Shown here: positions 1 to 7,812 of the stretch, piece by piece
How positions within the stretch are numbered: position 1 is the first letter of the stretch
Layout: each line of letters opens with the position of its first letter
Position numbers and translations under genes: made by a program
Origin: Pseudomonas tensinigenes
GTDB lineage: Bacteria > Pseudomonadota > Gammaproteobacteria > Pseudomonadales > Pseudomonadaceae
Assembly: GCF_014268445.2 (NCBI RefSeq)
Contig: NZ_CP077089.1
Coordinates: forward strand, 3,651,501-3,715,500
Length of the DNA stretch: 64,000 nt
Direction: 5' to 3'
The notes under the pieces: model-generated
Databases searched by the model: none
Seen by the model: the letters and a program-made list of their open reading frames with translations, nothing else
Told to the model about the DNA's origin: nothing

Positions 1-2532
1 GCGCCGGTGGAGGAGCAACAGTTGCACCTCGAACTGCTTGAGCAATGGCGTCGCAGCGTTGTCGACCATAAGGACTATCTCAGCGGTTTGCCTACACTGG
101 CCGACTACGTACATCAGAGGTTGAAGGCGCTGCTTGACACTCGATTTGCAGGCAGCCGGGTCGATCCGAATGACATCCAGATCATTCCTGACCTCGCCCT
201 GGCCGGTCCTGCCCGCGCGCTGCCCGAGTTTGCGCTCAACCATATCAATATCGCTCAGGGCACCGGTTTCAAAGTCGCCTCCAGGACCACTACCCCGCTA
301 CCGGCCAATCTGGATCCGGCGACGGTCAGACAACTGCTGTTGTCACTGGAGATCCCGACGACATTTGCACAAAAAATCACCGCGGCCCTCTCTGCGGACG
401 ATGCCGAGGCCACGCAGCGCAAGCAGCGCTTCTTGCGACAGCTGCCCTGGCAACTGCTGCAGCACGCTCATGGTTTGAAACTGCAACAACAATTGTCTGC
501 CAGCGCATTCGACTACGTATGCCAAGTGCTGGACATCCCGGATGGCATCGCACGCAAGACGGTCGAAGGCGCCCACGCCATCGTGTATCCGTTGTCGCTG
601 ATCAAAACCGCGGGCTCGACTGCGGTCGAAGCACTGGGCCTGTATATGATCGGCCCGGGCAGCGGTCATCAGGGGCCGCTGGTGCTGTATGCCCCGTACG
701 CAGAAGACGTATTTCGCGAGTTTGCCGACGAAGCGAGTGTGATCGCAGCCATCAATACGCCAGGCAGTTTTCAGGACTTGCTGATTCGTCGATTGCCGCC
801 GGCACAGCAATCGGTATTTCGAGGGCTGTTGCAGTCAAGCGCTGGCGAGGTCAGCGAAATGACACTTGCGGGTAACACCATCACCGGCAACCTGTTGCAA
901 AGGTTTTTCAGCGACAACCTCAAGTTGTTGCCGCAATTGCTGAACGGCCAGTCGTCAGCCAGCGCTCAAAGCGACTGGGAAGCAGCCAAAAACCTGTTCA
1001 GCAAAGGCACCAGTCTGATCTCGGGTCTGCTGCCCGGTAAACTTTCGTACGTGACATTTCTGTGGCAGGCCTACAAGGACTTCAAGGATTCGGCAGAAAA
1101 TCTGCAGGATCATCATTGGACGCAAGCATTGCAGTCATTTATCGCCGGTGCGGTGCAAATGATAAGCCTGGGGCGCCTGACGGCAGAGGCATCGGCAGCG
1201 ACGCAAGCCACGCCCCCGAGAACGGCACAAACCGCGACTGAAACACCGCCAATCACTCGAGTCACCGACGAAGACGCCAGCGGGGTCGAAAGCTCGCCCG
1301 CGCTGGTCGCGCCAAGCTGGTCACAGATCAGGATGACCTCACCCTCGCGCACCGAGTTGCAGCCTTTTGAAACGTCGGCCGTGGCGCTTGAAGACCTCAA
1401 GCGTGACGCGAAGAACGGCACCTACGAAAATCCGATCAATAAACGCCTTTACACGGCCATTGCCGGCAAGGTTCATCAGGTCGACCAACCGGGCGCCGTC
1501 TGGCAGATCTTCGGCGATGAGAAGCCCGGGCCGTCATTACGATTGAGTGGCTCGCGGCTCTTGCTCGCGCCAGACCGCTACGCGGTTCACTACGGCAAAG
1601 CGATATCGAAACTGCACCAGCGATACGCCGTGGAGCCCATCCGCCGAGCCTTGCTTGAAATCGAAGCCATTGGCATGAACGAGATTCGCCGCCGCCATCC
1701 CGATAAAGCCTTGCAAATCCAGCAAGCGGTCGACATGGCGCGCTTCTATGCCTTCAACAGCCTGCACAATCTGGCCCAGCTGAAAGCCAATGTTCCGGGC
1801 ACCCGTCTGGAAGGTTTTCTCAGGTTGTTTTTCGGCGTTGATCAAATCGACAAAGCGTTACTGGCCAAGCTTCACAAGGCCATCGTGCCGATCTGTAATG
1901 CCTTGGTCGACCCCAGCGATGACCTGATGGATACCGAACGGTTCGTGGTGGGCTCCAACACCGCCATGTCATCCGCCATCGCGTTCGTGCTGGTCAATGA
2001 CCGGCGCAAAATGGTGCACTTCACCGAGCATTTCTTCGATCAGAAACTCGGTTTTTACAAAGGAAACCTGACTGTACCCTTCGATGTCGATGGCCACGCT
2101 CAGGCGGCGACATTGATTCACGAGTTGTCTCATCAATTCTCCGCCACCGAGGATTTCGCCTTTGTGGAAGCGCGCCGGCCGTTTTCTGATCTGATCAACA
2201 CGCTCACCGCCTATGGCCGGGATATGAGGGATGTACTGGAAGATTTTCAGAACAAGGCGCTGTCGCTCAATACGCCCAAAGATCAGTTGTTCGCGCGCTG
2301 GAGCAAGAAACGCGGCTCGTACGTCGATCTGGACAAATTTCCTGCGGCTGAGAACATGAGCAAAAAATTGCTCGCACTCACCGGCAGCCCAACCATTGAT
2401 GACGCACGCAACGCGTTTTTTGATCGGCTTTCGCCCAATGCACGTATCGACGTCATCCTGCACAACGCCGACTCGATCGCGCGTCTGATCTGCGAGATGG
2501 GCCGGCAACTCGATCCGGCAGTTACGCCCTGA
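1..2532 (+). CDS. DUF6543/dermonecrotic-toxin-like protein with HELSH metalloprotease motif (5' partial)
   Basis: The frame is open from the first base, so the gene almost certainly begins upstream; a GTG at 7 is only an internal candidate. The visible 840 residues resemble the large Pseudomonas toxins annotated as dermonecrotic-toxin or membrane-targeted effector domain proteins (family recalled, not searched). The N-terminal half is rich in helices and hydrophobic stretches (LPGKLSYVTFLWQAYKDF near residue 345), the middle is a low-complexity Ala/Thr/Pro linker near residues 395-430, and the C-terminal part carries H705-E-L-S-H709 (numbered from the GTG), a zincin HExxH signature with a Glu-rich stretch (TEDFAFVEARR) just after it that could hold the third ligand. 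This suggests a zinc peptidase effector domain, which I infer. A strong hairpin follows the stop. Confident as a gene, moderate on family. Confidence 0.75.
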   Translation, partial: APVEEQQLHLELLEQWRRSVVDHKDYLSGLPTLADYVHQRLKALLDTRFAGSRVDPNDIQIIPDLALAGPARALPEFALNHINIAQGTGFKVASRTTTPLPANLDPATVRQLLLSLEIPTTFAQKITAALSADDAEATQRKQRFLRQLPWQLLQHAHGLKLQQQLSASAFDYVCQVLDIPDGIARKTVEGAHAIVYPLSLIKTAGSTAVEALGLYMIGPGSGHQGPLVLYAPYAEDVFREFADEASVIAAINTPGSFQDLLIRRLPPAQQSVFRGLLQSSAGEVSEMTLAGNTITGNLLQRFFSDNLKLLPQLLNGQSSASAQSDWEAAKNLFSKGTSLISGLLPGKLSYVTFLWQAYKDFKDSAENLQDHHWTQALQSFIAGAVQMISLGRLTAEASAATQATPPRTAQTATETPPITRVTDEDASGVESSPALVAPSWSQIRMTSPSRTELQPFETSAVALEDLKRDAKNGTYENPINKRLYTAIAGKVHQVDQPGAVWQIFGDEKPGPSLRLSGSRLLLAPDRYAVHYGKAISKLHQRYAVEPIRRALLEIEAIGMNEIRRRHPDKALQIQQAVDMARFYAFNSLHNLAQLKANVPGTRLEGFLRLFFGVDQIDKALLAKLHKAIVPICNALVDPSDDLMDTERFVVGSNTAMSSAIAFVLVNDRRKMVHFTEHFFDQKLGFYKGNLTVPFDVDGHAQAATLIHELSHQFSATEDFAFVEARRPFSDLINTLTAYGRDMRDVLEDFQNKALSLNTPKDQLFARWSKKRGSYVDLDKFPAAENMSKKLLALTGSPTIDDARNAFFDRLSPNARIDVILHNADSIARLICEMGRQLDPAVTP

Positions 2533-2543
2533 CAAACGCAAAA

Positions 2544-2575
2544 AAAAGGCGCAGGTCGTGACCTGCGCCTTTTCA
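2544..2575. terminator. Bidirectional rho-independent terminator
   Basis: A near-perfect hairpin (arms AAAGGCGCAGGTC / GACCTGCGCCTTT, very short loop) has an A-run on its left and a T-run on its right. It lies between two convergent genes, so it can stop transcription from both sides. Confidence 0.85.
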
Positions 2576-2588
2576 GCGGTCCTGGGAA

Positions 2589-2858
2589 TCAGTCTTTCTG
2601 ATCGCGCAGCACATTGCCCGATGCACCGTCGATGCGGAATTCGTAAACCACGCCGTCGGCCTTGCGCCCTTCACCTTTCCAGTAACCGTCGTTGTCGGCT
2701 TCAATTTCGTAGACCTCGACATACCTGGCCTTGGTTTTCACGATTGCGATGGCTTTCTCGATGGTGACCCAGCCAGCCCCGGGCCTGTCAGCCAATGCAG
2801 CACCGGCGCTCAGCAAACTGGCAGTGGCAATCAGTGCAGCAAACGCGTTTTTGATCAT
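2589..2858 (-). CDS. Small exported PepSY-domain protein
   Basis: The product is 89 aa. I chose the ATG at 2858 because it has GGAG seven bases upstream and begins a clean Sec signal peptide (MIKNAFAALIATASLLSAGAALA, cleavage after ALA near residue 23). The mature part is a single PepSY-like unit: a helix (VTIEKAIAIVKTKA) followed by strands containing YEIEADNDGYWKGEG and YEFRIDGASGNVL, where the acidic/aromatic pattern and the closing D-x-x-x-G-x-V/I-L are typical of PepSY. PepSY proteins are periplasmic and often inhibit proteases or respond to stress or metals; no specific role can be read here. It is transcribed alone, convergent with the toxin-like gene. Confidence 0.85.
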   Translation of the reverse strand: MIKNAFAALIATASLLSAGAALADRPGAGWVTIEKAIAIVKTKARYVEVYEIEADNDGYWKGEGRKADGVVYEFRIDGASGNVLRDQKD

Positions 2859-3010
2859 TTTTTCACTCCATTTGTGGATAGTAGTCATTGGCGTCCTGCT
2901 TTTTGGGTGCCTGAGCGAAAAATAAGTTCCACTTTGATGGGTAAATGCCATGACCGATGTTCTCGGCAACTTCCCGCAAAGGTTAGAATGTGCGAAATCA
3001 GGACGAGTCA

Positions 3011-4012
3011 ATGACCCAAGACACTCTCTCGGAAGCCGAATACGATGCGATCACCGATGCCGCTGCGCACTGGTGCATGCGTCTGCACGCCGCGGATTGC
3101 ACGGAAGAAGAACGTCGCGCATTCACACAATGGCACGATGCTCATCCGCTGCATGCGTTCGAGTATGAAGCCATGCTGGAAATCTGGGACGTCGCCGAAC
3201 ATCTGCCACGCCCGGAATCCGCGCCGCTCGTGCCGCTTCAGCAACCGTCCCGTTCGTTGCGCCAGTACGCAATAGCGGCCGGTGTCTGCGCGCTCGCGTT
3301 ACCGCTGGCGGCCTACACCGGATGGAATCTGGGCTGGGTACCCGACAGTTATGAGCACCTGCGTGCCACCGACAATGTGCGTCAGGTCACGCTGAGCGAT
3401 GGCAGTCAGATCGAGTTGAATCTGAACACTGATTTGACCTTCAGCAATTACAAGGATGAACGACGAGTCACGTTGAAAAAAGGCGAGGTGTTCTTCAACG
3501 TCAGTCACGACGCCTCGCACCCGTTTGTCGTGCGAGCGGGCGAAGGCAATATTCGAGTGACCGGTACGCGCTTCAACGTATGGCTGTATGAAGACCAGGT
3601 ACGTGTCAACCTGATCGAAGGTTCGGTGCTGGTGACGAGTAATCGCGCATTGCCAGGCGATGGCCTGCGTCTGGGGTCGTCCATGCAGGCGCGTTACAAA
3701 CCGGGCGACTACATGCCGCAGATCAGCCAGACCTATCCCAACGATACCTCGCTGGCGTGGCGCAACGGCAAACTGGTGCTGGACAATCTGGCGCTCAATG
3801 AAGCCCTGCCCCTGATCAACCGCTACCTCGACAGACCGTTGATGCTCGCCGACAACAGCACAGGTTCGATCAGAGTGGGCGGCATCTACAACATCAAAGA
3901 GTTGAACAACCTGGCCAACTCCCTGCCCAAAGTCTTGCCCGTCTACCTGACGCGCAACAAGGAAGGCAACCCAGTGATCAACCCGATGCCACAACAACCG
4001 CCAAAAAGCTGA
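3011..4012 (+). CDS. FecR-family anti-sigma factor/transmembrane signal transducer
   Basis: The product is 333 aa from the ATG at 3011, preceded by AGGA; an in-frame ATG at 2990 is an alternative. Order: N-terminal DUF4880/FecR_N segment (AAHWCMRL...EERRAFTQW, about residues 17-60) that binds an ECF sigma factor in known systems; one transmembrane helix (about 86-105); a periplasmic FecR domain (QVTLSDGSQIELNLNTDL, then GEVFFNVSHDASHPFVV and GTRFNVW); and a C-terminal STN-like region (LALNEALPLINRYLDRPLML onward) that would contact a TonB receptor plug. Normally fecR lies next to an ECF sigma gene and a TonB-dependent receptor. Neither is adjacent, so it appears to be an orphan. A hairpin terminator follows the stop directly. 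Confidence 0.9.
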   Translation: MTQDTLSEAEYDAITDAAAHWCMRLHAADCTEEERRAFTQWHDAHPLHAFEYEAMLEIWDVAEHLPRPESAPLVPLQQPSRSLRQYAIAAGVCALALPLAAYTGWNLGWVPDSYEHLRATDNVRQVTLSDGSQIELNLNTDLTFSNYKDERRVTLKKGEVFFNVSHDASHPFVVRAGEGNIRVTGTRFNVWLYEDQVRVNLIEGSVLVTSNRALPGDGLRLGSSMQARYKPGDYMPQISQTYPNDTSLAWRNGKLVLDNLALNEALPLINRYLDRPLMLADNSTGSIRVGGIYNIKELNNLANSLPKVLPVYLTRNKEGNPVINPMPQQPPKS

Positions 4013-4050
4013 AGGCCGCGCCCCTTGCGGGATGCGGCCTTCAGTTTGTT
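4006..4050. terminator. Hairpin terminator after the fecR-like gene
   Basis: Inverted repeat CTGAAGGCCGC / GCGGCCTTCAG around a loop of about 14 bases, followed by TTTGTT. It overlaps the stop codon of the FecR gene and can also serve the convergent pvdQ gene. Confidence 0.75.
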
Positions 4051-4068
4051 CTCAGGTCACGCAGCAGT

Positions 4069-6423
4069 TCACTGCGCGGCTACTTTCCCCGCCTTGTCCA
4101 GCGTCTCGCGAATGGTCTGCACCTGATACTGCGGATCGGCCTTGATCTGCTGCTCGGTGAAGGGCAACACACTCCATTGTTTCTTCGAAAAGGCCTCGGT
4201 CTGATCCCGCGAATACTTCGATGCCGGATCGCTCGACAGCGAAAACGCCAGCAGGCCCTGCGCGTGCGGCCCTTTTTCATCGAACGTCACCACTTGCAGG
4301 TAGCTGGTACCGCTGACCACCTCAAGCTTGCCGTCCTCGCGGGGCACGCTCTGGATGGCGTTGTAGATCCCCAGCTGACCCGGCCCGCCATGAATCGGTG
4401 TCTGTTGCCCGCCACTGCTGACCACCTGGATATCGCCCCAGCGGGTTTGCGGTTTGAGGCCCATCTTGTTCGTCGCTGCGACCGAAGCCAGCATCGCCTC
4501 TCGCAGCGACTGTGCCACGGCCGGCTGCTCGACCGCGAGACCGCGCGGGGTGTGTTGCGCGTCTTTCGGATCGAAAGCGACGCGCCAGATATCCGCTGAA
4601 TGTTGCATTGCCTGCATGATGTTCTGGAAATGCACCAGACCCAGACCCGAGTCCAGATTGGCGCGACCGTCCCATTCCTTCAGGCTGGTGCAGACCGGTT
4701 TCAGAGTCCTGGCATCGGCGCCAAGGTCAGCGGCGCAGAACTTCAGCAGATCCGGTACGACCTGGGCCGCCAGATACACCTTATCGTCCATGACCATCTG
4801 CTGCAGGTCCTTCACTCCCAGCGGACCTTTTTTACTCAGGCTGCCCAGGCGATCCAGCGCAAACCGCGAACGCATGCCCAACGGTTGACCGTCCTGACTG
4901 ATCAGTGGCGAGAAGCCGGTGAGCGGCTGTGCCGGGTTGACCAGCCACGCGGAATCATTGGAGTGCTGGATAAAATCCTTGCGCAACAGTTGCGGCAGTT
5001 GGCTGGACGCATAAATGCCCTTCTGTGCAGCTTGCGGGTCGACGTCCCAAGCGCAGGCGCTGTTGGAACCGTCGAGCAGAATCATCTGCGTCCCGGCGCG
5101 CGGGTCGCTGCACTTGGCCAGTTTCTCGGCGTTGACGTTGGGCACCACCGACAGATTCATGTACAGCGTCTGGCCCTTGTCATCCACAGCGAGGGTATTG
5201 ACCCACGGGATGCCCTGGATCTTGTGCACCGAGTCCTGCAGTTGCTCAAGCGAGGAAGCCTGGTTCATCGCATACCACTGCGTCAGCACGCGGTCATTGT
5301 CGAGGTTGGCATCGCGCAGGCTGTAAGCGAATTGATTATTCCAGTCGAGCTTGCCGGGCCATTGCACAACCGGGCCGAACTGCGAGCTGTAAATATCGTG
5401 CGCTACGGGCACTACCTGGCCATCGGCCTGCTTGACCTGGACAGTCACCGTCTGTTTGCTCATCGGCAACGATTTGCCGTCGAGCAGATAACGCGTCGGA
5501 TCTTTCGGGTCCAGTTGCAGACGATACAGCGTGAAGTGCTTCGAGGAATCGACCGTGTGGGTCCAGGCCAGATGCTGGTTAAAACCGATATTGATCATTG
5601 GCAGGCCCGGCAAGGCTGCGCCCATGACATCCAGCTTGCCGGGAATGGTCAGATGCATCTGATAGAAACGCATGGCGCCGACCCACGGAAAATGCGGGTT
5701 GGCCAGCAGCATGCCGCGACCGTTGAAAGAACGCTCGCTGCCCACCGCCAGGGCATTGCTGCCACGATCGAGGGCAAATCGCTGCTGACGTGTATCAGCC
5801 AGCTGAAAGGCCTGTGCATCCTGGACACGCTGCGCAGTCGCCTGCGGCGGTGTCGCGCCCGCCAAGGCTTCGGCGAACTGTCCGACACCACCTTCAACCA
5901 ACAGTCGACGGGTCAACTTGACCAGGTCTGCCGAGGTGATATCGCGCACCCACTCACCCTGACATTGCTGCGGCAGGCCTTGCTGACGTCGCTCGGCGAG
6001 ATAGTGGTTATAGCCGGCAGCGTAACCTTCGACCAGATCACGCACCTGGGCCGGTTGCGCCTGCCAGAAGGTGTTGACTGCTTCGGGGGGATTGAGCCAA
6101 GTGAAGAAGACGTCGCTGACGCGGTTCGGGCGTGCTTCGACAGTCACCTGGTCCGGGCCGAAATAGCGCGAACGCAGGCCGTTGACCGTGACGATCTCGT
6201 TGGCCAACAGGCAGAGATTGTCCTGTGCATAGGCATACCCGATGCCAAAGCCCAGGCCTCGCTCATCCTGGGCGCGGATATGCGGTACGCCAAAACCGGT
6301 ACGACGGATTTCGGTACCGGTCTCGGCCGATGAACTCGGGCTGAAGGCATAGGCCGACACGCTGAATCCAAGAAACACACCGGCGAAGGCCAGTCCGGTC
6401 AATCGTCTGGAAAGAATGGTCAC
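4069..6423 (-). CDS. pvdQ: PvdQ: periplasmic N-acyl-homoserine lactone/pyoverdine acylase (Ntn hydrolase)
   Basis: The product is 784 aa, starting at a GTG preceded by AGGAG with five-base spacing. From memory it aligns along its whole length with P. aeruginosa PvdQ (762 aa): VPHIRA-DERGLG-GIGYAYA, LTRRLLVEGGVGQFA, ANPHFPW-GAMRFYQMHLTIPG. A signal peptide (to about ALA/AYA, residue 26) sends it to the periplasm. The proenzyme is expected to self-cleave at G221-S222 (DRGSNALAVG), making Ser222 the N-terminal nucleophile of the beta chain. PvdQ removes the fatty acyl chain from the pyoverdine precursor and can also hydrolyse long-chain AHLs. A textbook PvdS box lies 70 bases upstream, so iron-starvation control is expected. 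The pyoverdine synthesis genes are not in the window. Confidence 0.95.
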   Translation of the reverse strand: MTILSRRLTGLAFAGVFLGFSVSAYAFSPSSSAETGTEIRRTGFGVPHIRAQDERGLGFGIGYAYAQDNLCLLANEIVTVNGLRSRYFGPDQVTVEARPNRVSDVFFTWLNPPEAVNTFWQAQPAQVRDLVEGYAAGYNHYLAERRQQGLPQQCQGEWVRDITSADLVKLTRRLLVEGGVGQFAEALAGATPPQATAQRVQDAQAFQLADTRQQRFALDRGSNALAVGSERSFNGRGMLLANPHFPWVGAMRFYQMHLTIPGKLDVMGAALPGLPMINIGFNQHLAWTHTVDSSKHFTLYRLQLDPKDPTRYLLDGKSLPMSKQTVTVQVKQADGQVVPVAHDIYSSQFGPVVQWPGKLDWNNQFAYSLRDANLDNDRVLTQWYAMNQASSLEQLQDSVHKIQGIPWVNTLAVDDKGQTLYMNLSVVPNVNAEKLAKCSDPRAGTQMILLDGSNSACAWDVDPQAAQKGIYASSQLPQLLRKDFIQHSNDSAWLVNPAQPLTGFSPLISQDGQPLGMRSRFALDRLGSLSKKGPLGVKDLQQMVMDDKVYLAAQVVPDLLKFCAADLGADARTLKPVCTSLKEWDGRANLDSGLGLVHFQNIMQAMQHSADIWRVAFDPKDAQHTPRGLAVEQPAVAQSLREAMLASVAATNKMGLKPQTRWGDIQVVSSGGQQTPIHGGPGQLGIYNAIQSVPREDGKLEVVSGTSYLQVVTFDEKGPHAQGLLAFSLSSDPASKYSRDQTEAFSKKQWSVLPFTEQQIKADPQYQVQTIRETLDKAGKVAAQ

Positions 6424-6492
6424 TGTAACTCCTGATCGAATATCAAAACCTGAGGGCGCAACGCATCCGTGCGCAGGGAGACTCCACAGGTA

Positions 6493-6516
6493 ACGAAGAT
6501 CAGGGAAAAAGATTTA
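6493..6516 (-). promoter_or_regulatory. PvdS (iron-starvation sigma) promoter of pvdQ
   Basis: Read on the minus strand, the sequence is GG-TAAAT, 16 bases, CGT. This matches the published PvdS recognition pattern (TAAAT-N16/17-CGT) exactly in both elements and in spacing, and sits 70 bases before the pvdQ start codon. Confidence 0.85.
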
Positions 6517-6530
6517 CCGCGACTCACGAA

Positions 6531-6604
6531 GATTTGTCTCGCAATCACGGAGAGAAGACAAATCGGCGACAAATTTTCTACATTTTTTCTTTCATGATTT
6601 GTCG
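6531..6604. promoter_or_regulatory. Four-copy GACAAAT operator-like array between pvdQ and the Fur-like gene
   Basis: The heptamer GACAAAT occurs four times in alternating orientation: ATTTGTC at 6532-6538, GACAAAT at 6557-6563, GACAAAT at 6568-6574 and ATTTGTC at 6597-6603. The outer and inner copies form nested inverted repeats in an AT-rich divergent promoter region. The layout is that of a multi-site operator; the binding protein is not known. Confidence 0.5.
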
Positions 6605-6674
6605 TGCTCAAACGTCTTGTTTAGAGAGAGCAAGAAAACCCTTTCCCGATCAGGCTCTGAAAAGGAGTAATCGC

Positions 6675-7052
6675 ATGTACAACTCGCACCTACCAATGGA
6701 CGGTAGCCAGGCCCCCCAAGGAGCTTCCATGAGCCCACACGCGAGCGATTTCGGGCAACGCGGCGAACGTCACGGTAACGAACGCATTCGCCTGTTGCTG
6801 AAGAGTTTCGGTCTGCGCACCAGCCTGATTCGCCTGAAAGTCATCGACGCGCTGCTGCTGGCGGCGCAAAGCGACCGTCGCCTGGGGGTACGCGGTGTCC
6901 ACAGCCAATTGCTGGATCTGGATATTCCGCTGTCCTTCCTCAGCGTACGCGAAGTGCTCAAGCGTTTGTGCGCCGAAGGTGTGATCACCTTCAATGCGGA
7001 CAAGAGCTACAGCCTGCATCCACAGGCTGCTGCCGTCCTCAACAACGATTGA
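6675..7052 (+). CDS. Fur-like winged-helix DNA-binding protein lacking the metal/dimerisation domain
   Basis: The product is 125 aa. I placed the start at the ATG at 6675 behind AAAGGAG; longer in-frame openings lie in the operator region. After about 40 polar residues, LLLKSFGLRTSLIRLKVIDALL, then VRGVHSQLLDLDIPLSFLSVREVLKRLCAEGVI and a short wing (TFNADKSYSLHP) match the N-terminal winged helix of Fur/Zur (L-x-T-x-x-R-x-x-I-L, vYr-L---G-i). The protein stops where Fur would begin its C-terminal metal-binding domain, and the His/Cys clusters of that domain are absent. I infer a transcription regulator, possibly of itself or of the divergent pvdQ, through the GACAAAT array. The neighbourhood does not reveal a ligand. 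Confidence 0.75.
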   Translation: MYNSHLPMDGSQAPQGASMSPHASDFGQRGERHGNERIRLLLKSFGLRTSLIRLKVIDALLLAAQSDRRLGVRGVHSQLLDLDIPLSFLSVREVLKRLCAEGVITFNADKSYSLHPQAAAVLNND

Positions 7053-7070
7053 AACGTGTAACGAACGCCG

Positions 7071-7259
7071 TCAGGGCTTGACCTTGCGGCGCATCACGCC
7101 GTTGATCACCACCACGACCACCGCCACACCGATGGCGATGTACTGAAAGGTCTTTTCATCGATCTTCCCGGCGTTTTGCAGCCAGGACAGACCGAGCATG
7201 ATCGCCAGTACGGACACGGCGATCACAATCGAATAAATCAAGCGTTGCTTCTGGGTCAT
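7071..7259 (-). CDS. Small two-helix inner-membrane protein
   Basis: The product is 62 aa from the ATG at 7259, with AGGAA upstream. It has two predicted membrane helices (about residues 8-25, YSIVIAVSVLAIMLGL, and 40-55, YIAIGVAVVVVVINGV) joined by a short polar loop (NAGKIDEKT) and ends in a basic tail (MRRKVKP). No catalytic or binding motif is visible and I cannot assign a function. Confidence 0.75.
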   Translation of the reverse strand: MTQKQRLIYSIVIAVSVLAIMLGLSWLQNAGKIDEKTFQYIAIGVAVVVVVINGVMRRKVKP

Positions 7260-7416
7260 TACGGTTTCCTGAAACTTTGGAATGTATCCGGTTTGTATCC
7301 GCTTGCATGCCATGCGCTTACCGTTTTACGGGGATGCGCCGTGACAAACGGGGTCTCATGTTACAGCCGATGAAGAGTTTTGGCTTCATGACGGCATCAC
7401 CATGAGGATTTTTCAA

Positions 7417-7557
7417 ATGTTGCGTCGAATCACCTGGCTGATTCCCGTTCTAGCCCTGCTGACCCTGAGTGGATGCATCATCTTCCCCCACGGCGGTTGG
7501 CATGACGACCACCACCGTTACGACCGGGGAGGCCCTGGCTACTACCAGCATCGTTAG
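7417..7557 (+). CDS. Small His/Tyr-rich lipoprotein
   Basis: The product is 46 aa. The ATG at 7417 is preferred because AGGA sits eight bases upstream; an in-frame ATG at 7402 would add five residues. The N-terminus is a lipoprotein signal with lipobox L-S-G-C (Cys20). The mature peptide is only about 27 residues and is dominated by His, Asp, Tyr and Gly (GGWHDDHHRYDR), a composition that could bind metal. Small lipoproteins of this kind are common in Pseudomonas without a known role. Confidence 0.7.
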   Translation: MLRRITWLIPVLALLTLSGCIIFPHGGWHDDHHRYDRGGPGYYQHR

Positions 7558-7630
7558 TGTGAATACTTCGCCCTGCCCGCTCGTCCAAGATTCACCCTGC
7601 ATTCACCTCGTTAGTTCACTCAAATAAACA

Positions 7631-7656
7631 ATGCCCGCCCCTGTGCGGGCATTTTT
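7631..7656. terminator. Rho-independent terminator
   Basis: ATGCCCGC / GCGGGCAT stem with a six-base loop followed by TTTTT, 74 bases after the small lipoprotein stop codon. Confidence 0.85.
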
Positions 7657-7812
7657 CATTCCACCGACCTTCGAGCGTATTTATCTTCCGCTGTTTTTGG
7701 ATCCAACTAATACGCTGCAAGCATTTGAAATTTAATGTCTTAGCAAACAACTAGGTCAGCCACTTGGCTAGCTCTAGTCTCTGCATGCCTTTTTCAACAC
7801 ACACAGACAAGG

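Noticed and set aside
4600..6333. A 577-codon open frame on the plus strand
   Set aside because: Antisense to pvdQ, which is firmly identified.
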